Assembly (NCBI GenBank): GCA_965223255.1
Contig: CBDCWA010000004.1
Coordinates: 2,666,001-2,730,000, forward strand
Direction: 5' to 3'
DNA length: 64,000 bases
DNA from: CBDCWA01 sp965223255
GTDB taxonomy: Bacteria; Pseudomonadota; Alphaproteobacteria; Rhizobiales; Hyphomicrobiaceae
Made by a program: the position numbers and the translations under genes. Numbering within the stretch: position 1 is the stretch's first letter; each line of letters opens with the position of its first letter. The notes under the pieces were generated by a model. It saw only the letters and a list, made by a program, of their open reading frames with translations, was not told the DNA's origin and did not search any database. This document shows positions 8,264 to 17,235 of the stretch, in pieces.

Positions 8264-9258
8264 TGCGCTTTGCCACCATTGAAGTGCGCCCCGGCATTCG
8301 TCGGTTTGGTATCCTCGCAAAACCAGATTTGGTTGTCGATGTCGAGGGGGCGTTTGCAGCGCATTTGGCGCGCACCTTGCCTCTTGAAAGATCGTACGAG
8401 CTGGCCGCCGCAATGGCCCCAAGCGACGCGCTGAGGTTCATCCAGGGGGGAGACGTATCGCTCGATTCGGCAAGAGAGATCGTTTCCTACTTGGACGACA
8501 TGTTCGCGGCAGGTGATGAACCGCTAGGCCCGCGCGGCGAAGCAATTTCCTTCCACACGGGCTCCGTGACGATTTGCGCGCCGCTGTCGAACCCACGCAA
8601 TTTCATTGCATCAGGCAAAAACTTCGATACGCATTTGACCGAAATGCAGCAGACTGAAAAGCCGGTGGTGCCCCGCATTCCCACGGGCCATCCCCAGTAT
8701 GCATCTTCAATTGTCGGTCCGGACGTTGTCGTCCCGCACCCGATTGAAACGAAGAAGTTCGACTATGAAGTCGAAATGGCTGTTGTCATTGGCAAGCGCG
8801 GCAAAGACATCGGCTCGGATGCAGCGCTCAACTATGTTTTTGGTTATACGATCTACAATGATCTGTCAGCACGCGACATGGGGGAACAGGAATGGGGCGT
8901 ACCTATGCTGCAAAAAAACCTGCCGGGTATGGCGCCAATGGGCCCGCACATTGTCACGCGTGATGAGATTGAGGATTTGCCAAGCATCGGTCTGCGCTCG
9001 CGGGTCAATGGAGAACTGCGCCAATCAAGCACCGTCGCGCACATGCGATTCAAAATACCTGATCAGATCGCGTTCTGGTCGCAGATCGGTCTGGAACCCG
9101 GCGACATCATTTCAACGGGAACACCCGGTGGCGTTGCGGCCGGTCGCGGAAACGACGAAGACCCATGGTGGTTGCAGCCAGGCGATGTGGTCGATTGCGA
9201 GGTCGATCATATTGGTACGCTCACCACCACGATCGGCGAGCCCATAGCTCACCAATAG
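8263..9258 (+). CDS. Fumarylacetoacetate hydrolase family protein
   Basis: 331 residues. The ATG at 8263 is chosen (AGGAG at 8251-8255, spacing 7); another ATG at 8260 overlaps the previous stop. The protein shows the full FAH signature: H124 in the active-site loop, metal ligands E169 and E171 (YEVEMAVVIGK), D200 (YNDLSARD), and the GDIISTGTPGGV loop near the C-terminus. Members cleave carbon-carbon bonds in beta-diketo acids such as fumarylpyruvate and acylpyruvates, or decarboxylate or hydrate ring-cleavage products. Near an extradiol dioxygenase and in a window with gentisate-dioxygenase-like genes, a fumarylpyruvate or related hydrolase is plausible but not proven. Confidence 0.93.
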   Translation: MRFATIEVRPGIRRFGILAKPDLVVDVEGAFAAHLARTLPLERSYELAAAMAPSDALRFIQGGDVSLDSAREIVSYLDDMFAAGDEPLGPRGEAISFHTGSVTICAPLSNPRNFIASGKNFDTHLTEMQQTEKPVVPRIPTGHPQYASSIVGPDVVVPHPIETKKFDYEVEMAVVIGKRGKDIGSDAALNYVFGYTIYNDLSARDMGEQEWGVPMLQKNLPGMAPMGPHIVTRDEIEDLPSIGLRSRVNGELRQSSTVAHMRFKIPDQIAFWSQIGLEPGDIISTGTPGGVAAGRGNDEDPWWLQPGDVVDCEVDHIGTLTTTIGEPIAHQ

Positions 9259-9333
9259 CGGCCCTGAGATGTCCGATTTCAATCTGGCAGCGTATCAAGC
9301 CAACGGTGCATACCGCGCAAGGTGCAAGTAACG

Positions 9334-9822
9334 ATGACGGAAACCCCAAAATATACGATCTACGTGCCTGAAGGCGATGCGCCGCAACCAGGCGATTCGA
9401 TCGAATGCCGCGTTATCGGCAGCATCCGCACGCCCTACAAGCGGATGGAAGACTGTCCCTCGCGCCATAACAAGCGCGATTATCTCCCTTGCACGCTCCA
9501 GCTTGCACCGGACTACGCCCCCGGCCTCGTCGGCCTGGAGGCTGGTGGCCGGGCGTTGGTTCTTTATTGGCTCCACCGCGCGCGCCGCGACATGGTGCAA
9601 CTTCCCGCACGCACCGGGGTGCGCGATGCGCCAGTTGGTGTGTTCTCATTGCGCACTCCACCGCGGCCCAACCCCATAGCTGCGGCGGTGGTTGAAATCC
9701 TCGCCGTCCGCGAAGGTGAACTCGACGTGGTCGGGCTCGATTGCCTCGACGGCACGCCACTCCTCGACATCAAGCGCGCTAGGTTCTACGAAGGCAGCAA
9801 TGCCGCCGGCGGGCTGAGTTGA
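9334..9822 (+). CDS. TrmO/TsaA-like tRNA methyltransferase family protein
   Basis: 162 residues from the ATG at 9334 (AAGGTG 9 bases upstream). The sequence shows the TsaA/YaeB beta-barrel features: IGSIRTPY near the N-terminus, RTGVRDAPVGVFSLRTPPRPNPI in two adjoining conserved stretches, then the L-D-x-L-D-G-T-P-L-L-D-I-K motif. Enzymes of this family N6-methylate the t6A37 base of tRNA-Thr with S-adenosylmethionine. It is shorter than the E. coli protein, which has an additional C-terminal part; short single-domain forms are common. It sits 75 bp after the FAH gene. A catabolic role is not obvious, so it may be a passenger or be used on another substrate. Confidence 0.85.
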   Translation: MTETPKYTIYVPEGDAPQPGDSIECRVIGSIRTPYKRMEDCPSRHNKRDYLPCTLQLAPDYAPGLVGLEAGGRALVLYWLHRARRDMVQLPARTGVRDAPVGVFSLRTPPRPNPIAAAVVEILAVREGELDVVGLDCLDGTPLLDIKRARFYEGSNAAGGLS

Positions 9823-10048
9823 CCACGCGTGCTGTCGCGGACGCTCACACATGAGACCGTTCAAATGGGCCACCCGGGCCGACGCTCGTACACGTCCTGA
9901 GTGTGTCATTGTCCCCGACGACCAATGCAGCGAATTCATCTGGATCACGTTTGCGTTGTAAGCTAGCATATCCGTGTTGTGCGACGAGCAACTAAGACGC
10001 AAGGCAGACGGCGCGCCTTTTTGGCTCGCCTGGGCCGAAGGAGGAAAC

Positions 10049-10843
10049 ATGGGTTCGGCGATACGTTACGTAGCATTTTTGACCGACAATCCCGATGCGC
10101 TGTCGGAATTTTACGTTCGCAATTTTGCGTTCGATGAAATGGGAAGGTCAAATGAAGGTGATGTCTCGATTACCGATGGTTACCTGAACCTGACTTTCCT
10201 GCGCCGCCGCTCCGACTTTCATTTCGCCCACAACGAGTGCGGTCTGCACCACATTGGATTGGCGGTTGATGATCTTGATGATGTCAAGGCGCGGTACGCT
10301 GCCTTATACCCGAACCGACCGATTATCGAGCAACCCGGCGGTAAGCATTTTGGTGACTTGATGATCTTTGATCCGGAATCGAACCCGATTTCGATATCGG
10401 CAAGTGGGTTTGGCCTTGGAGCATCGCAAGACCGGATGCCGCGATTGCGCCATATCGCGCTTAACGCGCTTTGGCCCGAAGATCAGTTGAATTTTCATAT
10501 ATTGATGTTCGGATTTCGCGAATTGACGGCAAGTCTCGAGCGACGAAAGGAAGGTAAGCACAACCGGTTCTGTGGCGATGGTGAGGTCAATCTTGCTGTC
10601 CACCCCTTCTTCAATAAATCGGACGGCCACCAGCCGCGTTATGGTGTCAATCATATCGGCTTTCTGGTTGGCGATGTCGAACAATCCGTAGCTCAGCTGT
10701 CTCAGGAAGTGGACGCAGCCAAGCGGCCTGCCACCCGACCCTATGCGGAATACAGACTGCACGATCCGGAAGGCAACAAGTTTGATCTCAGCCAGTCAAA
10801 GGGCTGGGAGGTCGACTGGCAGAAATGGACGAAGGCGGCCTGA
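10049..10843 (+). CDS. Two-domain VOC (glyoxalase/extradiol dioxygenase-fold) protein
   Basis: 264 residues from the ATG at 10049, which has a strong AAGGAGG site; the longer frame from 9974 is not needed. Two VOC modules are seen, about residues 5-116 and 135-252. The second keeps a possible metal set: His in LRHIAL, His in VNHIGF, and an acidic residue in the DPEGNKFDL motif, where Asp replaces the usual Glu. The first domain has HHIGL but lacks the closing acid. This matches two-module extradiol dioxygenases, with one inactive and one active module. The next gene starts one base after its stop, so the two are coupled. Confidence 0.87.
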   Translation: MGSAIRYVAFLTDNPDALSEFYVRNFAFDEMGRSNEGDVSITDGYLNLTFLRRRSDFHFAHNECGLHHIGLAVDDLDDVKARYAALYPNRPIIEQPGGKHFGDLMIFDPESNPISISASGFGLGASQDRMPRLRHIALNALWPEDQLNFHILMFGFRELTASLERRKEGKHNRFCGDGEVNLAVHPFFNKSDGHQPRYGVNHIGFLVGDVEQSVAQLSQEVDAAKRPATRPYAEYRLHDPEGNKFDLSQSKGWEVDWQKWTKAA

Positions 10844-10844
10844 C

Positions 10845-11822
10845 GTGAGCGCAAATAACAAACCGCGACTATCATTGGCGATTTCGCACTATGATCGTTA
10901 TTACCCCCTCTACGATAATACCGCGGGCCCAGAAGGATTCGACTTAGAGATTTATCACGTTGGCCAATCAGCACCTGGGCGGCATGGCGTCGATCGCCAC
11001 GGTCGCATGCTGAACGATGGCGAATTTGATATCGCAGAGCTGTCACTCTCGTCTTATCTTATGGCCCGCGATAGAGGCATGCCTTTTACGGCAATTCCGG
11101 TTTTTCCGCGTCGCTTATTTAGTCAGTCGCAAATTTGGATCAATCGCAACAGCGGCATCACGGATCCAAAAGACTTGGTTGGCAAGCGTGTCGGCCTCAA
11201 CACCTTCCAGACGACGCTCTCAGTTCTTGCGAAAGGTGATCTGCAATCTGAATACGATGTGCCGTGGCGCTCTATAAAGTGGTTTATCGCGAAGGAGGAG
11301 ACGGTCGAATTCGCGCCGGAAGAGGGCGTTACGATCAACAAGGTGCCGGCGAGCACAAACCTTGGCGATATGCTTGTTAATGGGGAGATCGATGCAATCT
11401 TCCGGCCGCATCCACCACGCCAGGTGCTTGAAGGGACAGCCGACATTGTGCGGTTGTTCCCCAACGCCAAGGAAGTGGAAGCAGGATATTATAAAAAGAA
11501 CGGCTTCTTTCCGATTATGCACATCATTGCATTTCGAAACGAAACCCTTGAGGCCCATTCAGGCGCCGGACAGGCAATGTTCGAAATGTTCAAGCGCATG
11601 AACGCAATAACTTCGAAGTATCTTGATGACCCGAACTGGTCGCGGCTTGCGTGGGGGCGTCACCATCTGGAAGAAGAACGCCGCATGCTTGGCAGCAATT
11701 TGTGGCCAGATGGGATCGAAGAGAATCGAGCAAATCTCGAGCGATTTATGAGCTATTCACATGATCAGGGCTTGATTTCAAAGCCGTTGCAAGTTGATGG
11801 ACTTTTTGAGCTCAACCCTTAA
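10845..11822 (+). CDS. PBP2-fold protein, 4,5-dihydroxyphthalate decarboxylase-like
   Basis: 325 residues from a GTG at 10845, one base after the VOC stop (TGAC-GTG). There is no signal peptide; the chain starts directly with the first beta strand (LSLAISHYDRYYPL). Type-2 periplasmic-binding-protein features are visible: FDIAELSLSSYLMAR, DPKDLVGKRVGL, and DMLVNGEIDAIF. The same three landmarks occur in the gene at 53842-54831, and both resemble 4,5-dihydroxyphthalate decarboxylase, a cytosolic enzyme built on the binding-protein fold. No ABC permease or ATPase is nearby. I therefore favour a cytosolic enzyme, probably a decarboxylase, over a transport protein; activity is inferred. Confidence 0.85.
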   Translation: MSANNKPRLSLAISHYDRYYPLYDNTAGPEGFDLEIYHVGQSAPGRHGVDRHGRMLNDGEFDIAELSLSSYLMARDRGMPFTAIPVFPRRLFSQSQIWINRNSGITDPKDLVGKRVGLNTFQTTLSVLAKGDLQSEYDVPWRSIKWFIAKEETVEFAPEEGVTINKVPASTNLGDMLVNGEIDAIFRPHPPRQVLEGTADIVRLFPNAKEVEAGYYKKNGFFPIMHIIAFRNETLEAHSGAGQAMFEMFKRMNAITSKYLDDPNWSRLAWGRHHLEEERRMLGSNLWPDGIEENRANLERFMSYSHDQGLISKPLQVDGLFELNP

Positions 11823-11953
11823 CCTTCGCGCCGTTAGCGCCATCGCCAAGGGCCTGAACGCAGACGAGTTTTGTGTCCATTCGAAGCGCCGAAATCCGAT
11901 CAGAAAGTTGGCATGGACAACGATGCGCCAAACCATTGGAGGAAACCTTAAGA

Positions 11954-13048
11954 ATGCGGACAAATATGATTGATGCCGATACCCATCTCCGCGAGGGTTA
12001 TTTTCTTGATGAAGTCTATAAGCTCTCGGGAGAATTCGCCAAGTTCACACCAAAGCGCGTTCGTGGCGGCGCCTATCACGAGGTAAAGTTCGAGTATGAT
12101 CTTGAGCCCTGGGGGCAAGAAGTCGAAAAGCATGGCAGTCATCGACAACTTTATAGCCCTGACCGGCACGAAGGCCGGATTGCCGCGATGCAGCCTGGCG
12201 GTACCGATCCGGTAAAACGTATCGCCGATCTGGCGGAGGGTGGGATCGAAAAACAGGTCCTCTTTGCGACCAATTCAGGCATTCCACTTCTAAATGAAGG
12301 ACCGCTCGGGACAGCGCTCTGCCAAGCCTACAACAATTGGGTGATCGGTTTCGTCAAGGGCTATGAAGACAAGCTCTTTCCAACCGCTGTTATGCCCGCT
12401 GGCCATCCCGAGGGTATGGCCGCCGAGCTCAAGCGCGCGGTGGGCGAGCTTGGTTTCCGCGCCGCGCACATTTCCGGCTATTCCAAGACCATGAGCGCCG
12501 ATGATCCCGCCTTCGATGAATTCTATGCAACCGCGGAGGCGCTCGACATTCCATTGTTCGTACACCCTCATTCGCGCGGTCCAATCGCCAATCGTCACAA
12601 GAACTTCTACCAGATGCATGCATTAGCCAGACCAACCATGGCTGCGGATGCGTTGGTATCGTTCGTTATCGGTGGGGTGTTTGAGCGTTTTCCGAAATTG
12701 AAAGTTGGATTTTTCGAGTGCAACGCCGCCTGGATGCTCTATTGGATGGACCGGATGGAGATGGGCTATGATTTCCTCAAACAGGACTATGCGCCCTATC
12801 TAAATTCCCGACCGTCCGATTATGTCCGCCGAAACTGCTATCTGACTGTTGAATCGCATGAAAAATGCCTACCGGAGGCGTTTGATCTCATCGGTGAAAA
12901 AAATCTGATGATGTCATCGGACTATCCCCATTGGGATTGCGGTTTCCCTGGATGTGCTAAGGAAGCAGCGGAGCGATCTGACCTGACGGAACTGCAGCGC
13001 GAACGGCTGGTTCGCGCCAATATCGGCGAGTTGATAAAGATCATTTGA
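11954..13048 (+). CDS. Amidohydrolase-2 family metal-dependent hydrolase/decarboxylase
   Basis: 364 residues from the ATG at 11954 (GGAGG about 11 bases upstream; a second ATG at 11966 is possible). A TIM-barrel amidohydrolase: the first metal motif is D9-x-H11 (MIDADTHLRE), a mid-chain strand reads FVHPHSRG, and the terminal metal Asp lies in MMSSDYPHWD. Relatives include ACMS decarboxylase, gamma-resorcylate and 5-carboxyvanillate decarboxylases, and hydrolases. It follows the VOC/PBP2 pair on the same strand and precedes an LLM monooxygenase, suggesting a shared aromatic pathway. Without the substrate, decarboxylase or hydrolase cannot be decided. Confidence 0.92.
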   Translation: MRTNMIDADTHLREGYFLDEVYKLSGEFAKFTPKRVRGGAYHEVKFEYDLEPWGQEVEKHGSHRQLYSPDRHEGRIAAMQPGGTDPVKRIADLAEGGIEKQVLFATNSGIPLLNEGPLGTALCQAYNNWVIGFVKGYEDKLFPTAVMPAGHPEGMAAELKRAVGELGFRAAHISGYSKTMSADDPAFDEFYATAEALDIPLFVHPHSRGPIANRHKNFYQMHALARPTMAADALVSFVIGGVFERFPKLKVGFFECNAAWMLYWMDRMEMGYDFLKQDYAPYLNSRPSDYVRRNCYLTVESHEKCLPEAFDLIGEKNLMMSSDYPHWDCGFPGCAKEAAERSDLTELQRERLVRANIGELIKII

Positions 13049-13056
13049 GGTCGACC

Positions 13057-13209
13057 TTGTCAGACGATCAAATGGTAGGCCCGGTGAAGACGATTTGTGG
13101 ACTTGCACCGGCAGATGCCTTCGCTTTCATTGCGCTAGCCCGCCAAGACGACTTATTGTTGTTGGACGCTGCTGCATATGCTGAGGAGTTACCAAGATGC
13201 CCCAAATGA
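13057..13209 (+). CDS. Possible 50-residue coupling ORF
   Basis: A 51-codon frame from a TTG at 13057, preceded by GAGG at 13047-13050, to TGA 13207-13209. It fills almost the whole gap between the amidohydrolase and the LLM monooxygenase and overlaps the latter's start by 13 bases. The product is acidic and rich in Ala, Leu and Asp. I recognise no family. It might be a leader for translational coupling, a gene remnant, or chance. Confidence 0.25.
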   Translation: MSDDQMVGPVKTICGLAPADAFAFIALARQDDLLLLDAAAYAEELPRCPK

Positions 13210-14537
13210 AGCTCGGTCTCTTTATCCGACCCTGCGGCCATCATATTGCCTCCTGGCGACACCCCCGGGCACACGACGATGCCGGCGTCAACTTCGAGCG
13301 CTTTGTACAGATGGCGAAAACCGCAGAACGCGGGCTTTTTGACATGCTTTTCTCCGCTGATACCTACACCGCATGGACCACGATTCAAACGGCACTTAAC
13401 CGCCAGCACTATGTGGCCTGGCTGGAACCTTATACGCTCCTTACCGCCCTTGCCCCGCATACCAAGCACATCGGTCTGGTCTGCACGCAAAGCACCAGTT
13501 TTGAGGCGCCTTTCACGGTGGCGCGCAAGTTTGCCACGCTGGACCTCATTTGTGAGGGACGTGCGGGTGTGAATATCGTCACGACCGGCAACGACCGTTC
13601 GGCACTCAATTACAGTCAAGAGTCTCATTTGCCGAAACCGGAACGTTACAATATTGCCGATGAATTTGTTGATGTCGTGAAGGGCCTTTGGGACAGTTGG
13701 GACCCGGATGCGTTCGTGCGCGATCGTGAGACGAGCACGTTCTTCCGGTGGGATAGGATGCATGTCCTCAATCACAAGGGGAAGTATTTTCAAGTTGAGG
13801 GACCGCTCAGTGTCGCGCGTTCCCCCCAGGGGCATCCGGTTCTGGTACAGGCCGGTGCATCAGACCAAGGCATGGAGCTTGCCGCCAAATCCGCAGACGT
13901 AGTCTTTGGCGCAAGCCAGAATATCGAGATGGCGCAGAAGTTCTATGCTGATTTGAAGGGGCGACTGTCGCAGTATGGGCGCAACCCTGACGATTTGAAA
14001 ATTCTGCCCGGACTTGCCGTGACCGTTGCACCGACACAAGAGGAAGCGCAGGCAAAGTTTGATGAGATGCAGGACCTCATCCACCCCGACGTTGGCCTTG
14101 CGTTGCTTTCTCGGCGCATTGGTCATGATTTGACTGGCATGGATCCCGATACACTGATGCCGGATTTACCGGCAAAGGACAATGTTGGCACGCGCTCAGG
14201 TCAGATGATTGCGCTTGCGCGGCGCAAGAATTGGACGCTGCGCCAACTCTACCAACACTTCTCCGCAACTCGCGGACATATGGTCGTCATAGGCACACCA
14301 TCGTCGGTGGTGGACGTCATGCAGGAGTGGTTTGAAAACGGGGCATGCGATGGCTTCAATATCTTGCCGCCGATGTTCCCTGACGATCTTGAAGCATTTG
14401 TCGATCTCGTCGTTCCTGAGTTGCAGCGGCGTAATCTTTACCGCAAGAGTTATGAAGGCAAGACGCTTCGCGACCGTTTGGGTCTGCCGGAGCCGACAAG
14501 TCGATATGTTTCTGAGCATCTGCCGGCCGCTAAGTAA
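13197..14537 (+). CDS. LLM-class flavin-dependent monooxygenase (NtaA/SnaA/DszA-type)
   Basis: 446 residues, ATG at 13197 with GAGG upstream. The sequence follows the NtaA/DmoA/DszA branch of luciferase-like monooxygenases: a KLGLFIRPCGHH start, RGLFDMLFSAD, a DLICEGRAGVNIVTTGND strand-loop typical of this branch, then PVLVQAGASDQGMELAAKSADVVF and a C-terminal NILPPMFPDDLEAFVDLVVPELQRR segment. It needs reduced FMN from a separate flavin reductase, which is not visible here. Relatives oxidise aminopolycarboxylates, sulphones, alkanesulphonates or aromatic compounds. It is the last gene of the 10-14.5 kb run. Confidence 0.93.
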   Translation: MPQMKLGLFIRPCGHHIASWRHPRAHDDAGVNFERFVQMAKTAERGLFDMLFSADTYTAWTTIQTALNRQHYVAWLEPYTLLTALAPHTKHIGLVCTQSTSFEAPFTVARKFATLDLICEGRAGVNIVTTGNDRSALNYSQESHLPKPERYNIADEFVDVVKGLWDSWDPDAFVRDRETSTFFRWDRMHVLNHKGKYFQVEGPLSVARSPQGHPVLVQAGASDQGMELAAKSADVVFGASQNIEMAQKFYADLKGRLSQYGRNPDDLKILPGLAVTVAPTQEEAQAKFDEMQDLIHPDVGLALLSRRIGHDLTGMDPDTLMPDLPAKDNVGTRSGQMIALARRKNWTLRQLYQHFSATRGHMVVIGTPSSVVDVMQEWFENGACDGFNILPPMFPDDLEAFVDLVVPELQRRNLYRKSYEGKTLRDRLGLPEPTSRYVSEHLPAAK

Positions 14538-14596
14538 CGCCGCTTCGGCCTAGTCAGGAAGTGCGTAGCGCTGCGCTACTTGAGCGCGACCCGCTT

Positions 14597-14625
14597 GGGA
14601 GGGGACCTCCCGATCCCCTCATTTT
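14597..14625. terminator. Putative terminator between convergent genes
   Basis: Between the convergent LLM and molybdenum-enzyme genes lie two overlapping stems: GGGAGG 14597-14602 with CCTCCC 14606-14611, and GAGGGG 14599-14604 with CCCCTC 14615-14620, the latter followed by ATTTTC. A palindrome around GTAGCGCTGCGCTAC lies just before. The T-run is short, so efficiency is uncertain. Confidence 0.4.
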
Positions 14626-14645
14626 CAGACCAAATTGAACACACT

Positions 14646-16967
14646 CTATCCTCGTTTGGCATCTTGGATCGCGCGCCAGATCTTATCAGCGTTGAGGGGC
14701 ATATCGAGGTGCTTTATCCCCAGCGGTGATAGTGCGTCCATAACGGCGTTGGCGACGGTTGGCATTGCGCCGACACAGCCTGCCTCGCCCGCCCCTTTCG
14801 AGCCCAGTGGATTTACGGTTGTTGGAACGATGTTGGTTTCAAAATCTATACTGCAAACGTTGCGCGCACGGGGCATGGCGTAATCCATGAAGGATGCGGA
14901 AAGAAGCTGGCCGGATTGAGCGTCATAATTAATGTTTTCCATCAGGATCTGGCCAAGCCCTTGGACGATGCCCCCCTTTATTTGCCCAGCAAGCGTCATC
15001 GGATTAATCACGTTGCCGACATCGTCGACAACGCAATAGCCAACGATTTCAACCTCACCGGTATCTTCGTCCACTTCGACCTCACAGACATGGGTTCCGT
15101 TCGGAAATGTTGTCTTCGTGTTTTTGAAAATAGCATTTGCGATCAGACCCGGCTCCATCTGCGGAGGCAGACGGGCAGGCTGGCTGGCGGCCCTGGCAAC
15201 CTCCGTTATTGTCAAAGTCTCGTTGGTCCCGCGTCCGGTGAAGACGCCGTCGCTGAATTCAATATCTTCAGTTTCGAGGAGATGCGCAGCAATCTTTTTC
15301 GCTTTTTCGATAATCTTTTCACCCGCCATGCGCATTGCCGACCCACCAATGACTGCAGAACGAGAGCCACCGGTACCATGGCCAAAGAAAACCGCATCAG
15401 TGTCACCATAGACGTATTGAATGTCATGCGGCGAGACGCCGAGTTGGTCCGCTACCATTTGCTTGTACATTGTCTCGTGGCCCTGCCCATGGCTGACAGA
15501 GCCCGACAAGATCGTGACCGTACCACCTCGGTCAAAACGGATTTCTGCAGCCTCCACACCCGGACCGGAAGCTTTTTCGATGCTGTTTGCCATTCCTATT
15601 CCGCGCAGCTTGCCCTGCGCCTTGGCAGCCGCCCGTCGCGCTTCGAAGCCGGCGTAGTCAGCCATCTTGAGCGCTATGTCCATGTTCTTGGCAAATTCTC
15701 CGGAATCATAAGTGAATAGGAAGGCCGTTTTGTATGGCATCGCCTCTGGTGGGATAAGATTTTTGCGGCGGAGCTCCGCAGGATCAACGTTCAATTCGTC
15801 AGCGGCAATATCGATTATGCGCTCGATAAAGTAACAGGCTTCGGGCCGGCCAGCGCCCCGGTATGGACGCATGTAAGTCGTATTCGTAAACACGGCTTTG
15901 ACCTCTGCATAAATGCCTTCAAACGTGTAGACTCCCGAAATTCCGCCGATATTTCCAGTCGGCGGATTTTGTCCCCCATTCTGCAAATAAGCGCCGACGG
16001 CGCAGATGTTGTCTAGTCGCAAACCAAGAAATTTGTAATCCCTATCCAGTGCGAGGGAGACGGTAGCCACATTATCGCGACCCTGGGCGTCGGCAAGAAA
16101 AGCTTCCGTCCGGGTGCTGGTCCATTTGATGGGGCGTGCAACAGTTTTGGACGCCCAGCAGGTCAGGATCATTTCATGATAAATGGCAGATTTCATTCCG
16201 AAACTGCCACCGATGTCACCGGCAATCACCCGCACCGCGCTTTCAGGCACATTAAGGCCTTTTGCAATTGAAGACCTTGTCGTGTGTGCAGATTGAACCT
16301 GACTGTAGAGAGAATAGTGGTTTGTAGCCGCGTCGTACTGGGCGACACAAGAGCGTGGTTCCATTGCCGCAGCTGTGACACGGTTGACCACAATACGATG
16401 CGTTACGATGTGTTCGGCCTTGGCGAACGCGGCGTCTGTCAGCGCCTTGTCACCGAAGGTCGTCTGAAAGCAGATATTTTTCTCACAATCTGGCCAGATG
16501 GTTGGAGCCTCGTCACTACAGGCATCCTCGGTCGAAACAACAACTGGCAATGGTTGGTAGTCGACGACAATAAGCTCGGCGGCTTCCTGCGCCTCAGCTA
16601 GGGTTTCCGCAACGATAACGGCCACATAATCGCCGGCCCAGCGGACGCGATCCCTGGTAAGACCTGGAAATGGAGGACGATAAAGCGGTTCGCCATTTGG
16701 CCGCTGGAACTTGCCATTGCCGACCGGCAGGTCGGGTAGACCTGAAGCTTCCCAGTCCTTTCCGGTCAAAACGGCTAGAACCCCCGGCGCGTTCCTAGCG
16801 GCGTCGGTATCGATGCTTATGATTTCTGCATGGGCATGGCCAGCTCGCAGAATATAACAATGCGCCATACGTGGCAGGCTTATATCGTCGGTATAGCGGC
16901 CGCCACCACGCAAGAGGCGTGGATCCTCAAAGCGATGCACTGCCTGACCAATTGCAAATTCTCCCAT
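14646..16967 (-). CDS. Xanthine dehydrogenase-family molybdopterin-binding large subunit
   Basis: A 773-residue molybdenum hydroxylase catalytic subunit (CoxL/XdhB type) with a GAGGA ribosome site. Seen are the N-terminal ald_xan_dh domain (about 15-130), GGSFGMK (253-259), the loop GAGRPE (371-376) where CO dehydrogenases would carry AYRCSFR, SHGQGHET, and the terminal KGAGEAG motif with the catalytic glutamate E728. So it is not a CO dehydrogenase but a hydroxylase of an aldehyde or aromatic heterocycle. The usual partners, the FAD-binding medium subunit and the [2Fe-2S] small subunit, are not in the window, which is unusual. The E1 alpha/beta pair lies upstream on the same strand. Confidence 0.94.
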   Translation of the reverse strand: MGEFAIGQAVHRFEDPRLLRGGGRYTDDISLPRMAHCYILRAGHAHAEIISIDTDAARNAPGVLAVLTGKDWEASGLPDLPVGNGKFQRPNGEPLYRPPFPGLTRDRVRWAGDYVAVIVAETLAEAQEAAELIVVDYQPLPVVVSTEDACSDEAPTIWPDCEKNICFQTTFGDKALTDAAFAKAEHIVTHRIVVNRVTAAAMEPRSCVAQYDAATNHYSLYSQVQSAHTTRSSIAKGLNVPESAVRVIAGDIGGSFGMKSAIYHEMILTCWASKTVARPIKWTSTRTEAFLADAQGRDNVATVSLALDRDYKFLGLRLDNICAVGAYLQNGGQNPPTGNIGGISGVYTFEGIYAEVKAVFTNTTYMRPYRGAGRPEACYFIERIIDIAADELNVDPAELRRKNLIPPEAMPYKTAFLFTYDSGEFAKNMDIALKMADYAGFEARRAAAKAQGKLRGIGMANSIEKASGPGVEAAEIRFDRGGTVTILSGSVSHGQGHETMYKQMVADQLGVSPHDIQYVYGDTDAVFFGHGTGGSRSAVIGGSAMRMAGEKIIEKAKKIAAHLLETEDIEFSDGVFTGRGTNETLTITEVARAASQPARLPPQMEPGLIANAIFKNTKTTFPNGTHVCEVEVDEDTGEVEIVGYCVVDDVGNVINPMTLAGQIKGGIVQGLGQILMENINYDAQSGQLLSASFMDYAMPRARNVCSIDFETNIVPTTVNPLGSKGAGEAGCVGAMPTVANAVMDALSPLGIKHLDMPLNADKIWRAIQDAKRG

Positions 16968-17235
16968 AGAGTTCCTCTTATTGTGGTGTCTGGAGTTATT
17001 GATTTTGTCGCCAGGCGCATATCTGAATAGCGCCGGCCACGGCTGCCGCGCCAGAGTGCGCAGTCAGCAATGCAGAAATTGTATTGAATCCAGTGATCGA
17101 AGACGTGGCGACATCAAGCCCTGAAACATGTTGTTGACGTGACGAGTTAGCACGCATTGCCGCCCTCCCTGCAACCCAAATAATCCTAATACCATGTGTT
17201 GGCAGCTTCGGGCCCTGCCCTTGCCGTCAATCCTA

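Noticed and set aside
13068..13835. Long minus-strand ORF (255 codons)
   Set aside because: It is antisense to the well-supported LLM monooxygenase and has no recognisable domain or ribosome site.
14916..15719. Plus-strand ORF (267 codons)
   Set aside because: Lies wholly inside the molybdenum hydroxylase gene on the other strand; the product is Cys/His/Arg-rich without family features.
14646..16967. CO dehydrogenase large subunit (coxL)
   Set aside because: The active-site loop reads GAGRPE instead of the AYRCSFR-type loop of CO dehydrogenases.
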